DNA of 13,865 nucleotides, taken from the NCBI GenBank assembly GCA_009602725.1, contig WELB01000263.1, positions 157,614-171,478 on the forward strand, written 5' to 3'. Shown one piece after another: positions 1 through 7,899 of this stretch (position 1 is its first letter; each line of letters starts with the position of its first letter). Origin of the DNA: Spirogloea muscicola (taxonomy: Eukaryota > Streptophyta > Zygnematophyceae > Spirogloeales > Spirogloeaceae). The position numbers were made by a program, and so were the translations under genes. Below the pieces are notes generated by a model. That model was given only the letters and a program-made list of their open reading frames with translations. It was not told where the DNA came from and made no database searches.

Positions 1-2
1 CC

Positions 3-794
3 CACGTCTGCGCGGCATGGCAGCGGGCCGGCTGGGGCTGGCAGTGGGCCGCAGCTCCGCAGCCGCCCACTGCCGGAGCGCCGGAGGAGGCGGCCGGCGC
101 TGCTGCCGCTGCCACAGAGGCTTGGCCGCCAGCAGCCGCCGCCAGCGGCACAACGGCTGTGCCGGCGGCCGTCTGGGACTATGCATGGCCAACGCCGCAC
201 CATTGCCATGCCGCAGGGCAGGCGACAAGGTGGCCACCATTGGCGCCACGGCACCAGTGCCACTGCTGTCATGGGTGCAGCCCCGAGACGGCTCCGCTGT
301 CAGCCTGGCACTGTCAGCATTCCTGTCACAACCATCGCACATGGCCGGCGAGCAAGCCGCACATGCCGCTGCCCACTGCCTTCCCTGTGCATCCGTTGGC
401 AGCCGAGGGCCTGCAGCTTGCGCGGCCTGGCAACCAAGCCCAGTCGTTGATCAGGACCAGTGGCACAGGCAGGCTGGATGTGGCTGGCGTCGACCATGCA
501 GAGTCGCCTGTGGAGGTCCACATGGAAGACTCTTCGGGCGGTGGCACTGCTGAGCCACCGCCTGCGGCGGTTGCTGCTGCCGGACCCGTCGCAGGCGAGG
601 GGCCAGAATTGGCGCATGGCAATGAGCCAGACGACCTCCGGGCCGTGCTTGAGGCCTGGTACACGGCCGGATATCTCACCGCCAGGTTTGCAGCCAGCTC
701 CCTCTCAATAAGGCTGTCTTCTGAAGCCTCTACTCTTCAGGTCCTTTGCTTCAGATCAAGAGTACATGATAGGTTCTACAATTGCGGCTTCTGA
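3..794 (+). CDS. SMN-like protein, C-terminal part (5' end outside window)
   Basis: One frame is open from the window edge to the TGA at 792-794 (264 codons). It contains an Ala/Pro/Trp-rich stretch, an acidic Ala/Gly/Pro linker (about 515-625), and at 630-689 the peptide DDLRAVLEAWYTAGYLTARF. This matches the YG box of survival-motor-neuron (SMN) proteins in spacing and key residues (L..(M/V)L.(S/A)WY..GY.T), and SMN proteins also have a Pro-rich stretch before a C-terminal YG box. In known SMN the box drives self-oligomerisation of the complex that loads Sm proteins onto snRNAs. The Gemin2-binding and Tudor regions would lie left of the window and are not seen. The frame before about 450 is rich in His, Cys and Trp and may be partly intronic or in another frame. 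A possible donor at 686 (AG|GTTTGC) means the last 36 codons may not be exonic. The assignment rests mainly on the YG box. Confidence 0.45.
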   Translation, partial: HVCAAWQRAGWGWQWAAAPQPPTAGAPEEAAGAAAAATEAWPPAAAASGTTAVPAAVWDYAWPTPHHCHAAGQATRWPPLAPRHQCHCCHGCSPETAPLSAWHCQHSCHNHRTWPASKPHMPLPTAFPVHPLAAEGLQLARPGNQAQSLIRTSGTGRLDVAGVDHAESPVEVHMEDSSGGGTAEPPPAAVAAAGPVAGEGPELAHGNEPDDLRAVLEAWYTAGYLTARFAASSLSIRLSSEASTLQVLCFRSRVHDRFYNCGF

Positions 795-1714
795 CTTTGA
801 AGGAGCCGCGGAGAGTCAGGGCCCTTGCATGCATAGCCCTGGTGGTGCTTGTTGAAGCAGCTTTTACATTGGATGGAGCAGCTTGACTGCTGCTCATAAA
901 TTCTGAGCCACTGTGTGCTTTACCGAGTCGTGCACAGGTACCGCGAGGCAGTGTGCAGGCACCAGTGAGGCAGCACAATGCGGCATATGAAAGCAAGATC
1001 AGTGCGCGTTAGAGCAGCACAGCTCGACACCTTGCCTTGCTAGAGCTCGCAAACTGATCTGAAGCTCGACCCTCTTGATGAGGTTGGGTAGGACTGATGC
1101 TTCGTGTATGTCCTGTGACCCTCATCTTGTCGCAATGAATTGAGAGTAAGATACCATGGTGGTCAAGCTTGAGCTGCGGCTGTGTGCAATAGACACTTAT
1201 GGACTTGGCGACCTATTCCTCCGCGACATTGTTGCAGTTCTCGCAATGATAGCAGCATGAGAGATTGCACTCAACAATATGGCGTGAGAGGTGCGGTCAC
1301 CGTAAGCAGGACATCTTATGTTGCTAAACGCCCATCACGAAGTCCACGCCTTGTTGTTGTCACTGGAGATAGTGACCAGCAAAGTGATGGAGATTGAGGT
1401 GCCCACACAGTGGTATCAACTAGGCACACTCGCACGCTTGGTGTGAAGGTGGCCTGGCCTCTCTGGTCGGCGGTCTGACCAGGTAGGTTGAGCGGCAACC
1501 AGCAAGGGCGGCGTGGTGGCCCCTAGCCTTGCTTCCTCCCACAATACACCGCTATGTGGGCACTGGGACCGATAATCTGCCGCCACCTCATCAGCTAGCA
1601 CTAGCCAACGATTGAGCATGCAAGGTGTGGTCAATGGAGGGCCTCGGTCAGTCAAACAACAAGTGAAGGTGGAGTGGAACTCAAGAGGGGCTAAGGTACC
1701 AGAATGAAAACATC
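795..1714. other. Intergenic, no gene recognised
   Basis: This is about 0.9 kb of mid-GC sequence with only short open frames of biased, unconvincing composition. No RNA gene, array or clear repeat was recognised. The part just after 794 is the likely 3' flank of the SMN-like gene. Confidence 0.5.
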
Positions 1715-1824
1715 AACTGAAGGGTACCCGAGTACCCACGAGTGGGCTTAGAGCACAAAGCACAGAGCCAAAGCGAACGGAAAGGAGAAGTAAGCTCCTG
1801 CAAAGGGGCGAGGGCTGTGATATC
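1715..1824 (-). mobile_element. Repeat E fragment plus retroelement C-terminal end fragment
   Basis: Read on the minus strand, 1824-1781 matches part of repeat E (the segment with CACAGCCCTCGCCCC). It is followed by a frame ending KPTRGYSG near 1740-1720. That peptide resembles the LTRGY terminus that closes the retroelement coding family at 2253, 7668 and 10485. The fragment is short and diverged. Confidence 0.35.
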
Positions 1825-1912
1825 CCATCCCAGAGAGACTGGACAATATCTAATTGGCAGAGAGGTGCTAAGACCACACACTTGCACAGCTATGCTCTAT
1901 CTTTTGTGCAGT

Positions 1913-2253
1913 CGTGGAAGTGATAACCATCATGCCCATCACCACGGATGCCCAAGGACGTCATCATCGCAGCACCCTAGACACCGTGGTCGTGCAACCT
2001 GGTGGAGGACAACGGGCCTTGCATGATATCGTTGTTATGGAGGCATACAAAGGTCCAGCATCGACCCTACATCGCTGGCCATGCAGTGGGCAGTGCAGAA
2101 CAAACAGAGAGCTGCAGCACTACATCGACTCACCCCACTGCGATCAGTTCCTGCCAGCTGGGCGAGCTCTAGTTGGTGGCTGACGGGCTTGAGATTGCCA
2201 TCTGATATTCAGGCATCACTGAGCGGCCTTTACGTGCTGACCCGTGGTTACTC
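1913..2253 (+). pseudogene. Decayed retroelement ORF, nuclease-like region and C-terminus
   Basis: The plus-strand frame at 1913-2075 reads VEVITIMPITTDAQGR, then LDTVVVQPGGGQRALHDIVV. It aligns throughout with the minus-strand copy at 11100-10746 (MEVPGIMPVLQKRGR, then LDVVATPQSGGPRLLLDVVL). A further piece, HYIDSPHCDQF, aligns with HYNDHPRGDLF. The segment corresponding to the RMRLSLSLQRS helix of the other copies is missing or unrecognisable. After a frame change the copy closes with SLSGLYVLTRGY at 2218-2253, where the stop codon seen in other copies is replaced by TCA. I read it as a relic with an internal deletion and stops. The D...LLLDV...K..HY...F pattern resembles nuclease-like C-terminal regions of reverse-transcriptase proteins of algal retroelements, which is inference. 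Confidence 0.55.
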
Positions 2254-2409
2254 AGTGGGTCAATGTGCAGAGCGTAATGTACATCTGAGAGCCTACTTGT
2301 TGACGTCTTAGAGTTTAGTAGCTTGCTGTTTGCGCAATCCGGCCGTTTCAGACCTTGTCCATTCCTTTGGGTTGGCCTCTCACAGCCTCTGCTGGAAGCG
2401 CTCTTATTC

Positions 2410-2470
2410 TCGTCGTAATGTACGTCATCAGGTGTGCTTGCCGTTGTACTTGGCCACTTCGGGCCTCCAT
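2410..2470 (+). repeat. Direct repeat, second copy at 7685-7740
   Basis: The shared core is AGGTGTGCTTGCC, then TTGTACTTGGCCA, at both sites. At 7685 it lies immediately downstream of an LTRGY-stop end, so this is probably 3' untranslated sequence of the same retroelement family. Confidence 0.55.
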
Positions 2471-2483
2471 TACACACGGAAGA

Positions 2484-2575
2484 AAGGCGTGCGGTGCGCA
2501 TGAAGGAGGCCACTTCGAGCCTTACAAATGTCCTGGTAACGGGGCAATGAGCTGGCTAATGGAAGGCGTCACTTC
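2484..2575 (-). repeat. Retroelement 3' flank repeat, copy 1
   Basis: The segment is similar throughout to 10390-10490; shared blocks include GCCTTACAAATG and AATGAGCTGGCTAA. In the second copy the block lies immediately downstream (minus strand) of the LTRGY stop, so it is best read as the family's 3' untranslated sequence. Here the coding part is absent. Confidence 0.6.
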
Positions 2576-2587
2576 GTGATCAGGCAG

Positions 2588-2675
2588 GTGGGGGCCATGC
2601 CAAGAACAGAAAGCGCGGCCAAATTGGCTGGGGGCCATGCCAAGAACAAGGCGCACCCAGATTGACTGGTTGCCG
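2588..2675 (+). repeat. Diverged tandem repeat, two units of about 41 bp
   Basis: GGGGGCCATGCCAAGAACA occurs at about 2591 and again at about 2632. The sequences after each copy are recognisably related (GGCCAAATTGGCT and ACCCAGATTGACT). Confidence 0.7.
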
Positions 2676-2801
2676 TGAGAGGCCAGCCCAAAGGAATGGA
2701 AACCGTTGGAAGATCGTTCGATGGCCAAAGCAAGCCCCGTGGCCGGCCCGCAGCCCCGAGCTGCCGCTTGCAGGCGGCTCGCCCCCGCCGCCGCCGCCAC
2801 C

Positions 2802-2833
2802 ATGGCTGCGCTAGCGGCCGCGCCGCCGCCCGN

Positions 2834-2914
<81 letters not shown>

Positions 2915-4050
2915 GCGGCGCCGCGCCCGCCCGCCGCCGCCTGGCGGTGAGCGCCCGGGGCGCGACGGGCGGCGCCGTGAAGCAGATCGAGGTGGACGTG
3001 GACAAGCCGCTGGGCCTCAACCTCGCGCAGCGCGACAAGGGCGGCGTCATCATCACGGTGCGCACGTCCACTGAGCCTGATGAGATTGGTGCTAGCTTGC
3101 GGCCGTCGGCCCGAAGTAGCTCTACCACTATTATTAGATGGCAATGCCAGCGTTTGTCCTCTCCACTGAGACGAGGCCATATGGTACTGAGCACCAGAGT
3201 CGGCAGCTGCTTCTGCCACTGGCCTGCTACCCTCCACGGCCGTCTGCAGGGCGTGCAGGGCGGCAGCAACGGCGCCAAGGCCGGCCTCAAGGCGGGCGAC
3301 CAGATTGTGTATTGCAGCAGCTTTTTCGGCGACGAGCTCTGGCCGGCCGATCGCCTCGGCTTCCTCCGCACCTGCATCAATGCCCGCCCCGACTTCGTCA
3401 CGCTCGTCGTCGCGAGGTCCGCCTCGTCATTCGCAGCATCTGCACGGTTGCTGGGCTGACAGAGGTAGCTTTAAGGCCTGGCGGCATCCGCTTTCCCACG
3501 CTGCAGTTACTGAGGTTGTTCAGCCTTTGTGTGTGCACAGAGGGGGCGAGGTAGACGTCAAACGGCTGCCCAAGAGACCAGCGCCCCCCCGCTTTGGCAA
3601 GAAGCTGACTGCTGCACAGAAGGCAAGGCGGCACTGGGCAGACAACATCTCTTGTAGGAGGGCGGCACGAGTTGCGGCGAGGAACTAAGAGCTGACGAGT
3701 CTCGTTGGCTGCTTGCGCCACAGGAGCGTGCAACGCACATCTGCCTCGACTGCGGGTACATCTATACGCAAGCCAAGCCATTCGACGAGCAGCCCGATGG
3801 CTTTGTTTGCCCGCAGTGTTCTGCACCCAAAAAGCGCTTTGCCCTGTACGACGCTGAGACGGGCCAGTCCAAGGGAGGCAGCACGCCCATTGCAGTCATT
3901 GCTGGAGGTGATGATTCTGCCCTGCACTAGTTGCTTGTGGCAGGAAGCAGCGCCTGGGAGGGCGGATGCTGAGCGACCACCTGTCTATCTGCTGCAGTGG
4001 TGCTTGGCGCGGCGGGGATCGCGGCCGCTGTCTTCTATGGCCTTCAGTGA
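2802..4050 (+). CDS. ENH1: ENH1-type chloroplast PDZ-rubredoxin protein, five exons, exon 1 interrupted by assembly gap
   Basis: Exons are 2802-3057, 3250-3416, 3541-3622, 3724-3907 and 3998-4050. From 2914 to the stop the joined exons are exactly 630 nt, one frame. Order of parts: a start in strong context (GCCGCCACCATGG); an Ala/Pro/Arg-rich transit peptide; a PDZ domain (about 2977-3416; PLGLNLAQRDKGG, then GLKAGDQIVY and FFGDELWPADRLGF); a basic linker (KRLPKRPAPPRFGKKLT); a rubredoxin with Cys codons at 3742, 3751, 3808 and 3817 (CLDCGYIY...CPQC); and a C-terminal membrane helix (VVLGAAGIAAAVFYGLQ). This architecture and linker match plant ENH1, a thylakoid-associated iron-binding rubredoxin implicated in redox and stress tolerance. 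The N at 2833 and 80 T at 2834-2913 replace transit-peptide sequence. As written, the ATG frame and the PDZ frame differ by one base. Intron 3 is GC-AG. The assignment is firm from the PDZ domain onward; the exact N-terminus is not readable. Confidence 0.93.
2833..2913. other. Assembly artefact: one N followed by 80 T
   Basis: The homopolymer sits inside a (CCG)-rich first exon, with no polypyrimidine tract, splice sites or target-site duplication around it. Translated it would give about 26 Phe within a transit peptide. The flanks would join in frame only if the true insert length were 2 modulo 3, and 81 is not. A mis-filled gap over a GC-rich repeat is the simplest explanation. Confidence 0.8.
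3623..3723 (+). other. GC-AG intron of the ENH1-type gene
   Basis: The donor is CAGAAG|GCAAGG and the acceptor is GCCACAG|GAGCGT (101 nt, phase 0). This is the only splice that gives the continuous peptide QKERATHICLDCG expected before the first rubredoxin cysteine pair. The nearest GT donor (3654) breaks the frame. The other introns of the gene are GT-AG (3058-3249, 3417-3540, 3908-3997). Confidence 0.8.
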
Positions 4051-4082
4051 CCACCGCGGCAGCACAGATCCATGACAGCTGG

Positions 4083-4124
4083 GAGAAGCACTGGCAGGGC
4101 ACTTCATCCTTGCCAGTGCTTCTC
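4083..4124 (+). other. Strong hairpin just after the ENH1 stop
   Basis: GAGAAGCACTGGCA at 4083-4096 is perfectly complementary to TGCCAGTGCTTCTC at 4111-4124. Three further pairs (one G-U) extend the stem to 17 bp with an 8-nt loop. It starts 33 bp after the stop codon, so it is probably in the 3' UTR. Confidence 0.75.
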
Positions 4125-5680
4125 GCATGCATAGTCGGCGACACTTGCAGCTGTTGCTGGCTCGGTGAAGTGGTCTTTCTTAGACAGCTCACCCATACTC
4201 AATTGTGCAGGATTTCCTTGAGCGTGTTGAGCAGTGTTGAGCAGGCAGCAGGCTGTACTTGAGAGCAATTCACTGCGAGTAGCGCACTCAAGAGTTTGCA
4301 TCAGCCAGTGCATTCGTGACAGACAGGGTGACATCAGTCGATGTTGCCCTTTCACATGACGTCCATTAGAATTAGTGTTGCTTGACTGCGTGCAGCAGTT
4401 ACCAGGCCACTGCAAATTACACGGCGAGCTCGGTGCGGATTGCGAAGTGGCAATTCTGAAGTGGCAGCAAGCATCCAGTGCTTTTGCCACACTGCCGAGC
4501 TGGCAGAGTTGTGCAATCTTTACCCCAAGCTCTCACCACGTGCCCCACAATGAGCTGTCTGAATGAGACGAAGTGAATATCCGAGCAGGTTTTTGTACAG
4601 CGGTCTTTTCGTACAGCGGTCCTGCATGAGGCTGCCGCTGTTGGGAAAGGACGTCTGTCTTCATTATAGTGCTATTTGTGAAGCCAGCAGGGCCTGACTG
4701 CTGTTCTGACAAGCCCTTTCACAGTCAGGAAGATTACCAGGCATGCCTGGACAAGGTGTGCCACTTTGCCGTGAGCTAAGGCCTCGTCCACGTGGCATTG
4801 CCACCTCCTATTCTTCCTCCAGAAAGCCTCCAGCCTCCTGCTTGCAATCTATAGTGGCCTTGAGAGGTGGGACATGACCGCCGCAGCTCCATCTATCATG
4901 TCGTGCAATCTCTTGCAATCTCGTGCAGTCTCTTTTGCTGCAGGAGAGCACTGCTGCGGTAGTGTCACGCTCTGCAAAGGACGGCATAGGCTCTTACGTC
5001 TTTTATCAAGAGCCACCAGCCAGCCTCACAAGCCTCAACAATGGCCAGCAGCTCACGTGGGATATGCTCTTTCAAAGCCTACTAAACGCTGGCTGTGACC
5101 AGCACTCCTCTAAGAGATACCTTTTCAGGAGGAGGACTGGTGGTGGGAGCTTATCATCTGTAACAGGGAGTGCAGGCACTTGACTCTCTCTTGGAAGTGC
5201 CTCCTAGCTTTGCAAATACAGATTGCCGCATGTGCGGATGACATCGCACCAGTAATGGCAAGTAGTGGCCACTCTGCGTGATGCGTGACATTGATAGGAG
5301 CTCAATTTGACTGGCGGGTCAAGCAACTCGAGACATGGCGTGAGAAACAATTCTATAGTCCAGGATAGTTGCCAATTGATACAAAAACCAGGAAGTCAAC
5401 AAATGCCAGTACTGACGGCGGACCTCAATACCACCATGAGCAGAAGCAGACCCCTTCAAGACCCCTCCGATTTATTGGACAAGGTCCAAAGGAGTAGGTA
5501 AGACCACTCAGGAAAGCAGTTGATCACCTCAGGTTGCCGCTCAAATCCCCTAGTCAGCAGCTGACCTGCAGGTCGGCAGATATCAGCAGCCAGGTAGCCC
5601 CATGGAGTCCCTTGCAGTGTGACGGCCACTGCCTCCCGAATAGAAGAGCTTCAATCTCGCCCCCATTTCATATATTCTCC
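4125..5680. other. Intergenic, no gene recognised
   Basis: About 1.5 kb of short, unconvincing open frames on both strands. Small local features only: a tandem pair of TTTTGTACAGCGGTC-like units at 4591-4621, a run of TCTTGCAATC-like near-repeats at about 4904-4935, and a 12-bp palindrome GACCTGCAGGTC at 5563-5574. Confidence 0.5.
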
Positions 5681-5681
5681 A

Positions 5682-5750
5682 TTATTTCTGGGCTGACCTT
5701 CCACAGCCACCGCTTCCTGTCGACCTTGTTCGTTCTTATCGGGGCTGGCC
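5682..5750 (+). repeat. Two partial copies of repeat E
   Basis: Segments with TTTCTGGGCTGACCTTCCAC (from 5686) and GACCTTGTTCGTTCTTATCG then GGGCTGGCC (5722-5750) match the left half of repeat E. They directly precede a retroelement C-terminal fragment. Confidence 0.5.
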
Positions 5751-5779
5751 TATACAAGTCTTCCGGAAGTCCCGCAGGC

Positions 5780-5983
5780 GAGGTGAGCAGGCTGACTTCA
5801 ACGCCGCTGGCTCGTTGCCCAGGTCCACCGCGTGCGTCTGTCCATCTCCCTTCAGCGGTCCATGGCCCACGCCTTGCACCTGCGTGCTGGCCGTGCTCTC
5901 GCTGCAGCCTCTGGCTTTTGTCAGGGGGAGGTTTCCCGGCAGCTAGCCTTTCGGATCTGCGGCTCCTCATTCGTAGTTATTGA
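5780..5983 (+). pseudogene. Decayed retroelement ORF C-terminus
   Basis: One frame reads FNAAGSLAQ, then RAGRALAAASGF, and includes the helix-like VRLSISLQRSMAHALH. It then shifts by one frame in a G-run near 5930 and ends GGGFPAASLSDLRLLIRSY-stop at 5983. It aligns end to end with the minus-strand copy at 6600-6414 (FNAAGSLAQVFRMRLAVSLQ, then RAGRAMVAASG) and with 10660-10485. The protein-level conservation across diverged copies, including SLQRS and RAGRA, shows this was a real coding sequence. The frameshift shows this copy is dead. Confidence 0.65.
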
Positions 5984-6030
5984 GTGGTTCATCCTACCCC
6001 CGTTCTGAGATAGAGCTTTTGGCCCCTTCT

Positions 6031-6114
6031 TAGTTTGGCCCCTTCGAACCTTTTCAATTCTTTTCGGGCTGGCTTATCACAGCCCTTGCCCCCATTGGGA
6101 GAGCCACTTCTTCT
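6031..6114 (+). repeat. Repeat E, full-length copy
   Basis: This 84-bp unit is nearly identical to 7057-7140 (two differences). It holds two short hairpins (GGGCT...AGCCC and CCC...GGG) and imperfectly complementary ends (AGTTTGGCCCC and GAGAGCCACTT). That is the layout of a very small inverted-repeat element. Confidence 0.8.
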
Positions 6115-6259
6115 ATGCACAGCCATCGCCCCCTTTCGAACAGCCACTTGTTCTCTTATTCAAAAACATCACCGCCCTGGGAAGAGCCGGATCTGGATCT
6201 GGAATTCGCTTCTTCTGTTCCTGGCTTATTACGAAGTCGGCGGTGGCAAGCTTCGCACA

Positions 6260-6334
6260 AGAAGAAAGTGCTCGCCCATAGAGAAGAGGGGCTGGCAAAG
6301 CCAGCCCAAAAAAGAATGGACAATGTCCAAAGCC
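6260..6334 (-). repeat. Repeat E, inverted copy
   Basis: The minus strand reads the E core with a perfect hairpin, GGGCTGGC TTT GCCAGCCC. The 58-bp segment 6273-6330 has a single mismatch to 6961-7018. Confidence 0.8.
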
Positions 6335-6413
6335 AAAGAAAGAGGAGCCGGAAAAAGGACTATCACTACAGAACACTGCAAAACACATAGATGATGCAGA
6401 GGGAAGCTCAGTA

Positions 6414-6890
6414 CCACGAGTGAGCAACATCAGGTCTGAGTAGCTCGCTGCAGGGAAAGAGGCACTCCGCCTAGACCCAGAGGCGGCGACCATAGCACGG
6501 CCTGCTCGCGTGTGGACGGCGTGGGCAAGGGAGCGTTGAAGCGATACCGCCAGGCGCATCCGGAAGACTTGGGCGAGCGAACCGGCGGCGTTGAAGCCGG
6601 GCATCCCCCCTGGCAGACCCGGCCGCCGGTCAATGGCTGGGGGACGGCAGGCTGCGCGCGGAGCGACCCGCGCGGATGCGTACAAGCAAGGCGGTGGCAG
6701 CGCAGCAAGTACGTGGGGCCCGCTGGAGCGGTTACTGGGCGTCTCAAAAGGCGCCCCCCCCCAGTTGCGCCTCCGCAGTTGCTGGCATCGCGCTCGGCGC
6801 CCACCCCCCACGCTCCGCCGTACTCCGCCGTTTCTGCGACTGGACGCTCCATAATCTCGTGAAGAGGTGGTTCCATCTTCTGGGCGAGCA
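6414..6890 (-). pseudogene. Decayed retroelement ORF C-terminus, inverted relative to 5780
   Basis: The minus-strand frame at about 6610-6414 gives FNAAGSLAQVFRMRLAVSLQ, RSLAHAVHTRAGRA, then ASFPAASYSDLMLLTRG. The terminal Tyr-stop is lost by a one-base deletion (CGTGGTACTGAG against CGTGGTTACTGAG). Farther upstream, in another frame, ETAEYGGAWG and YLLRCHRLA correspond to DIYGGYG and SLLHRLA of the 10485 copy. That implies at least one more frameshift. It faces the plus-strand fragment at 5780-5983. Confidence 0.55.
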
Positions 6891-6947
6891 ATTTCTTTCT
6901 GCAGCTGCGTGCCGGCAGAGCCCTCGCTGCTGCCTATGGCTCTGGCC

Positions 6948-7030
6948 AGGAAGAAGTGCGCGCCCATAGAGAAGAGGGGCTAGCAAAGCCAGCCCAAAAA
7001 AGAATGGACAATGTCCAATGTCCCAAAGCC
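6948..7030 (-). repeat. Repeat E, inverted copy
   Basis: Nearly identical to 6260-6334 over the core (58 bp, one mismatch), with a short local duplication CAATGTCC at its end. Confidence 0.8.
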
Positions 7031-7056
7031 AGGCCCCGCAGTCGCTGCTTAGCTCG

Positions 7057-7613
7057 TAGTTTGGCCCCTTCGAACCTTGTCAATTCTTTTCGGGCTGGCT
7101 TCTCACAGCCCTTGCCCCCATTGGGAGAGCCACTTCTTCTTCTAAAGCCAAAGAAAGAGGAGCCGGAAAACCCAGGAACCCAGTCTCTCTGACCTGAGGT
7201 TACTGAGTGCTTCGTAGCTGCTTAGTTTCTTCTTGTGCTTGTTGTTCTTAGTGCTTTCCCTGACCTCTTCTCGTCCTTTGTTGATTCTTTTTTGGGCTGG
7301 CTTTATCCAGCCCCTATCCTCAATGAGCGAGCCCTTCTTCTGCTGCGCCATGGCGGCCTTTTCTCTCTCAATCCTTTTCGGGCTGTAACAGCCCTTGCCC
7401 CCATTGAGAGAGCCACTTCCCATGCATTGGAGGAGCTGCTTCCCTTGCATAGCTGTGTGCTTTTGGCGCCTTTCGGCCCTATTTGGTTCGATTTGTTTGG
7501 GCTGCACTTTTACAGCCCTTGCCCCTAGTGGGAGGGGCAACGTCCAATCATTTCTGGGCTGGCTTTGCTAGCCCCTCTTGGGATAGCCACTTTCCTATTG
7601 GGAGGGCCACTTA
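7057..7613 (+). repeat. Cluster of five same-orientation repeat E copies
   Basis: Copies lie at about 7057-7140, 7273-7342, 7360-7420, 7467-7543 and 7545-7613. Each carries a GGGCTG(GCT)...AGCCC hairpin core, then CCTTGCCCC-like sequence, then GAGAGCCACTT-like sequence. Spacing is irregular, so this is repeated insertion or local duplication rather than a simple satellite. It ends about 40 bp before another LTRGY-stop relic. Confidence 0.7.
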
Positions 7614-7635
7614 CTTTCACAGCCACTGCCTTATG

Positions 7636-7740
7636 ACTTGCTGCCTTATGTTGACCCGTGGTTACTGAGCGGGTCAAACTGCTGTAGGATATGTAGGTCT
7701 ACAGGTGTGCTTGCCTTGTACTTGGCCATTTGGCCTACGT
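7636..7740 (+). mobile_element. Retroelement coding end and 3' flank fragment
   Basis: ATGTTGACCCGTGGTTACTG encodes MLTRGY followed by TGA at 7666-7668. The sequence after it (7685-7740) is shared with 2410-2470. Only the last few codons of the coding family are present. Confidence 0.5.
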
Positions 7741-7899
7741 TCGTTTCAAATACACGAACTTTTCCTTATGTTGGAAGAGCTGCTGTTCATCTCTTTTCTC
7801 CTCTACCTTCTTCGGCCCCTCACCACTCGACAGCGTCCGCAGGAGGCCCGCGGCGCGTGGGAAGGGGCCGCAATTCATAGTCGGGCGACGGCGGCGGCC

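Larger units (their letters stand above)
2353..2709. repeat. Inverted repeat pair (repeat E arms) flanking 280 bp
   Basis: The left arm at about 2370-2395 reads CATTCCTTTGGGTTGGCCTC then TCACAGC. The right arm at about 2673-2698 is its reverse complement with only two substitutions in the core. Both arms belong to repeat E. The enclosed segment (2484-2575) is itself repeated at 10390-10490. The pair ends about 90 bp before the ENH1 start codon, so it lies in that gene's 5' flank. Confidence 0.65.

Noticed and set aside
2834-2913. The T run as a reverse-oriented poly(A) tail of an inserted retrocopy
   Set aside because: There is no target-site duplication or inserted body, the adjacent base is N, and the flanks are continuous GC-rich coding sequence.
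2569-3401. Long frames with poly-Phe or poly-Lys stretches
   Set aside because: They exist only because of the artefactual 80-T run at 2834-2913.
4104-4490. 128-codon minus-strand frame
   Set aside because: It begins within the hairpin region behind the ENH1-type gene, composition is unlike the real exons here, and no motif is seen.
6113-6967. 284-codon open frame on the minus strand
   Set aside because: It runs through two repeat E copies and a retroelement fragment. Only the stretch homologous to the other fragments looks like protein, so it is not a single gene.
7057-7613. Clustered E repeats as a CRISPR array
   Set aside because: Units are diverged, spacing is irregular, copies occur in both orientations elsewhere, and the genome is eukaryotic.
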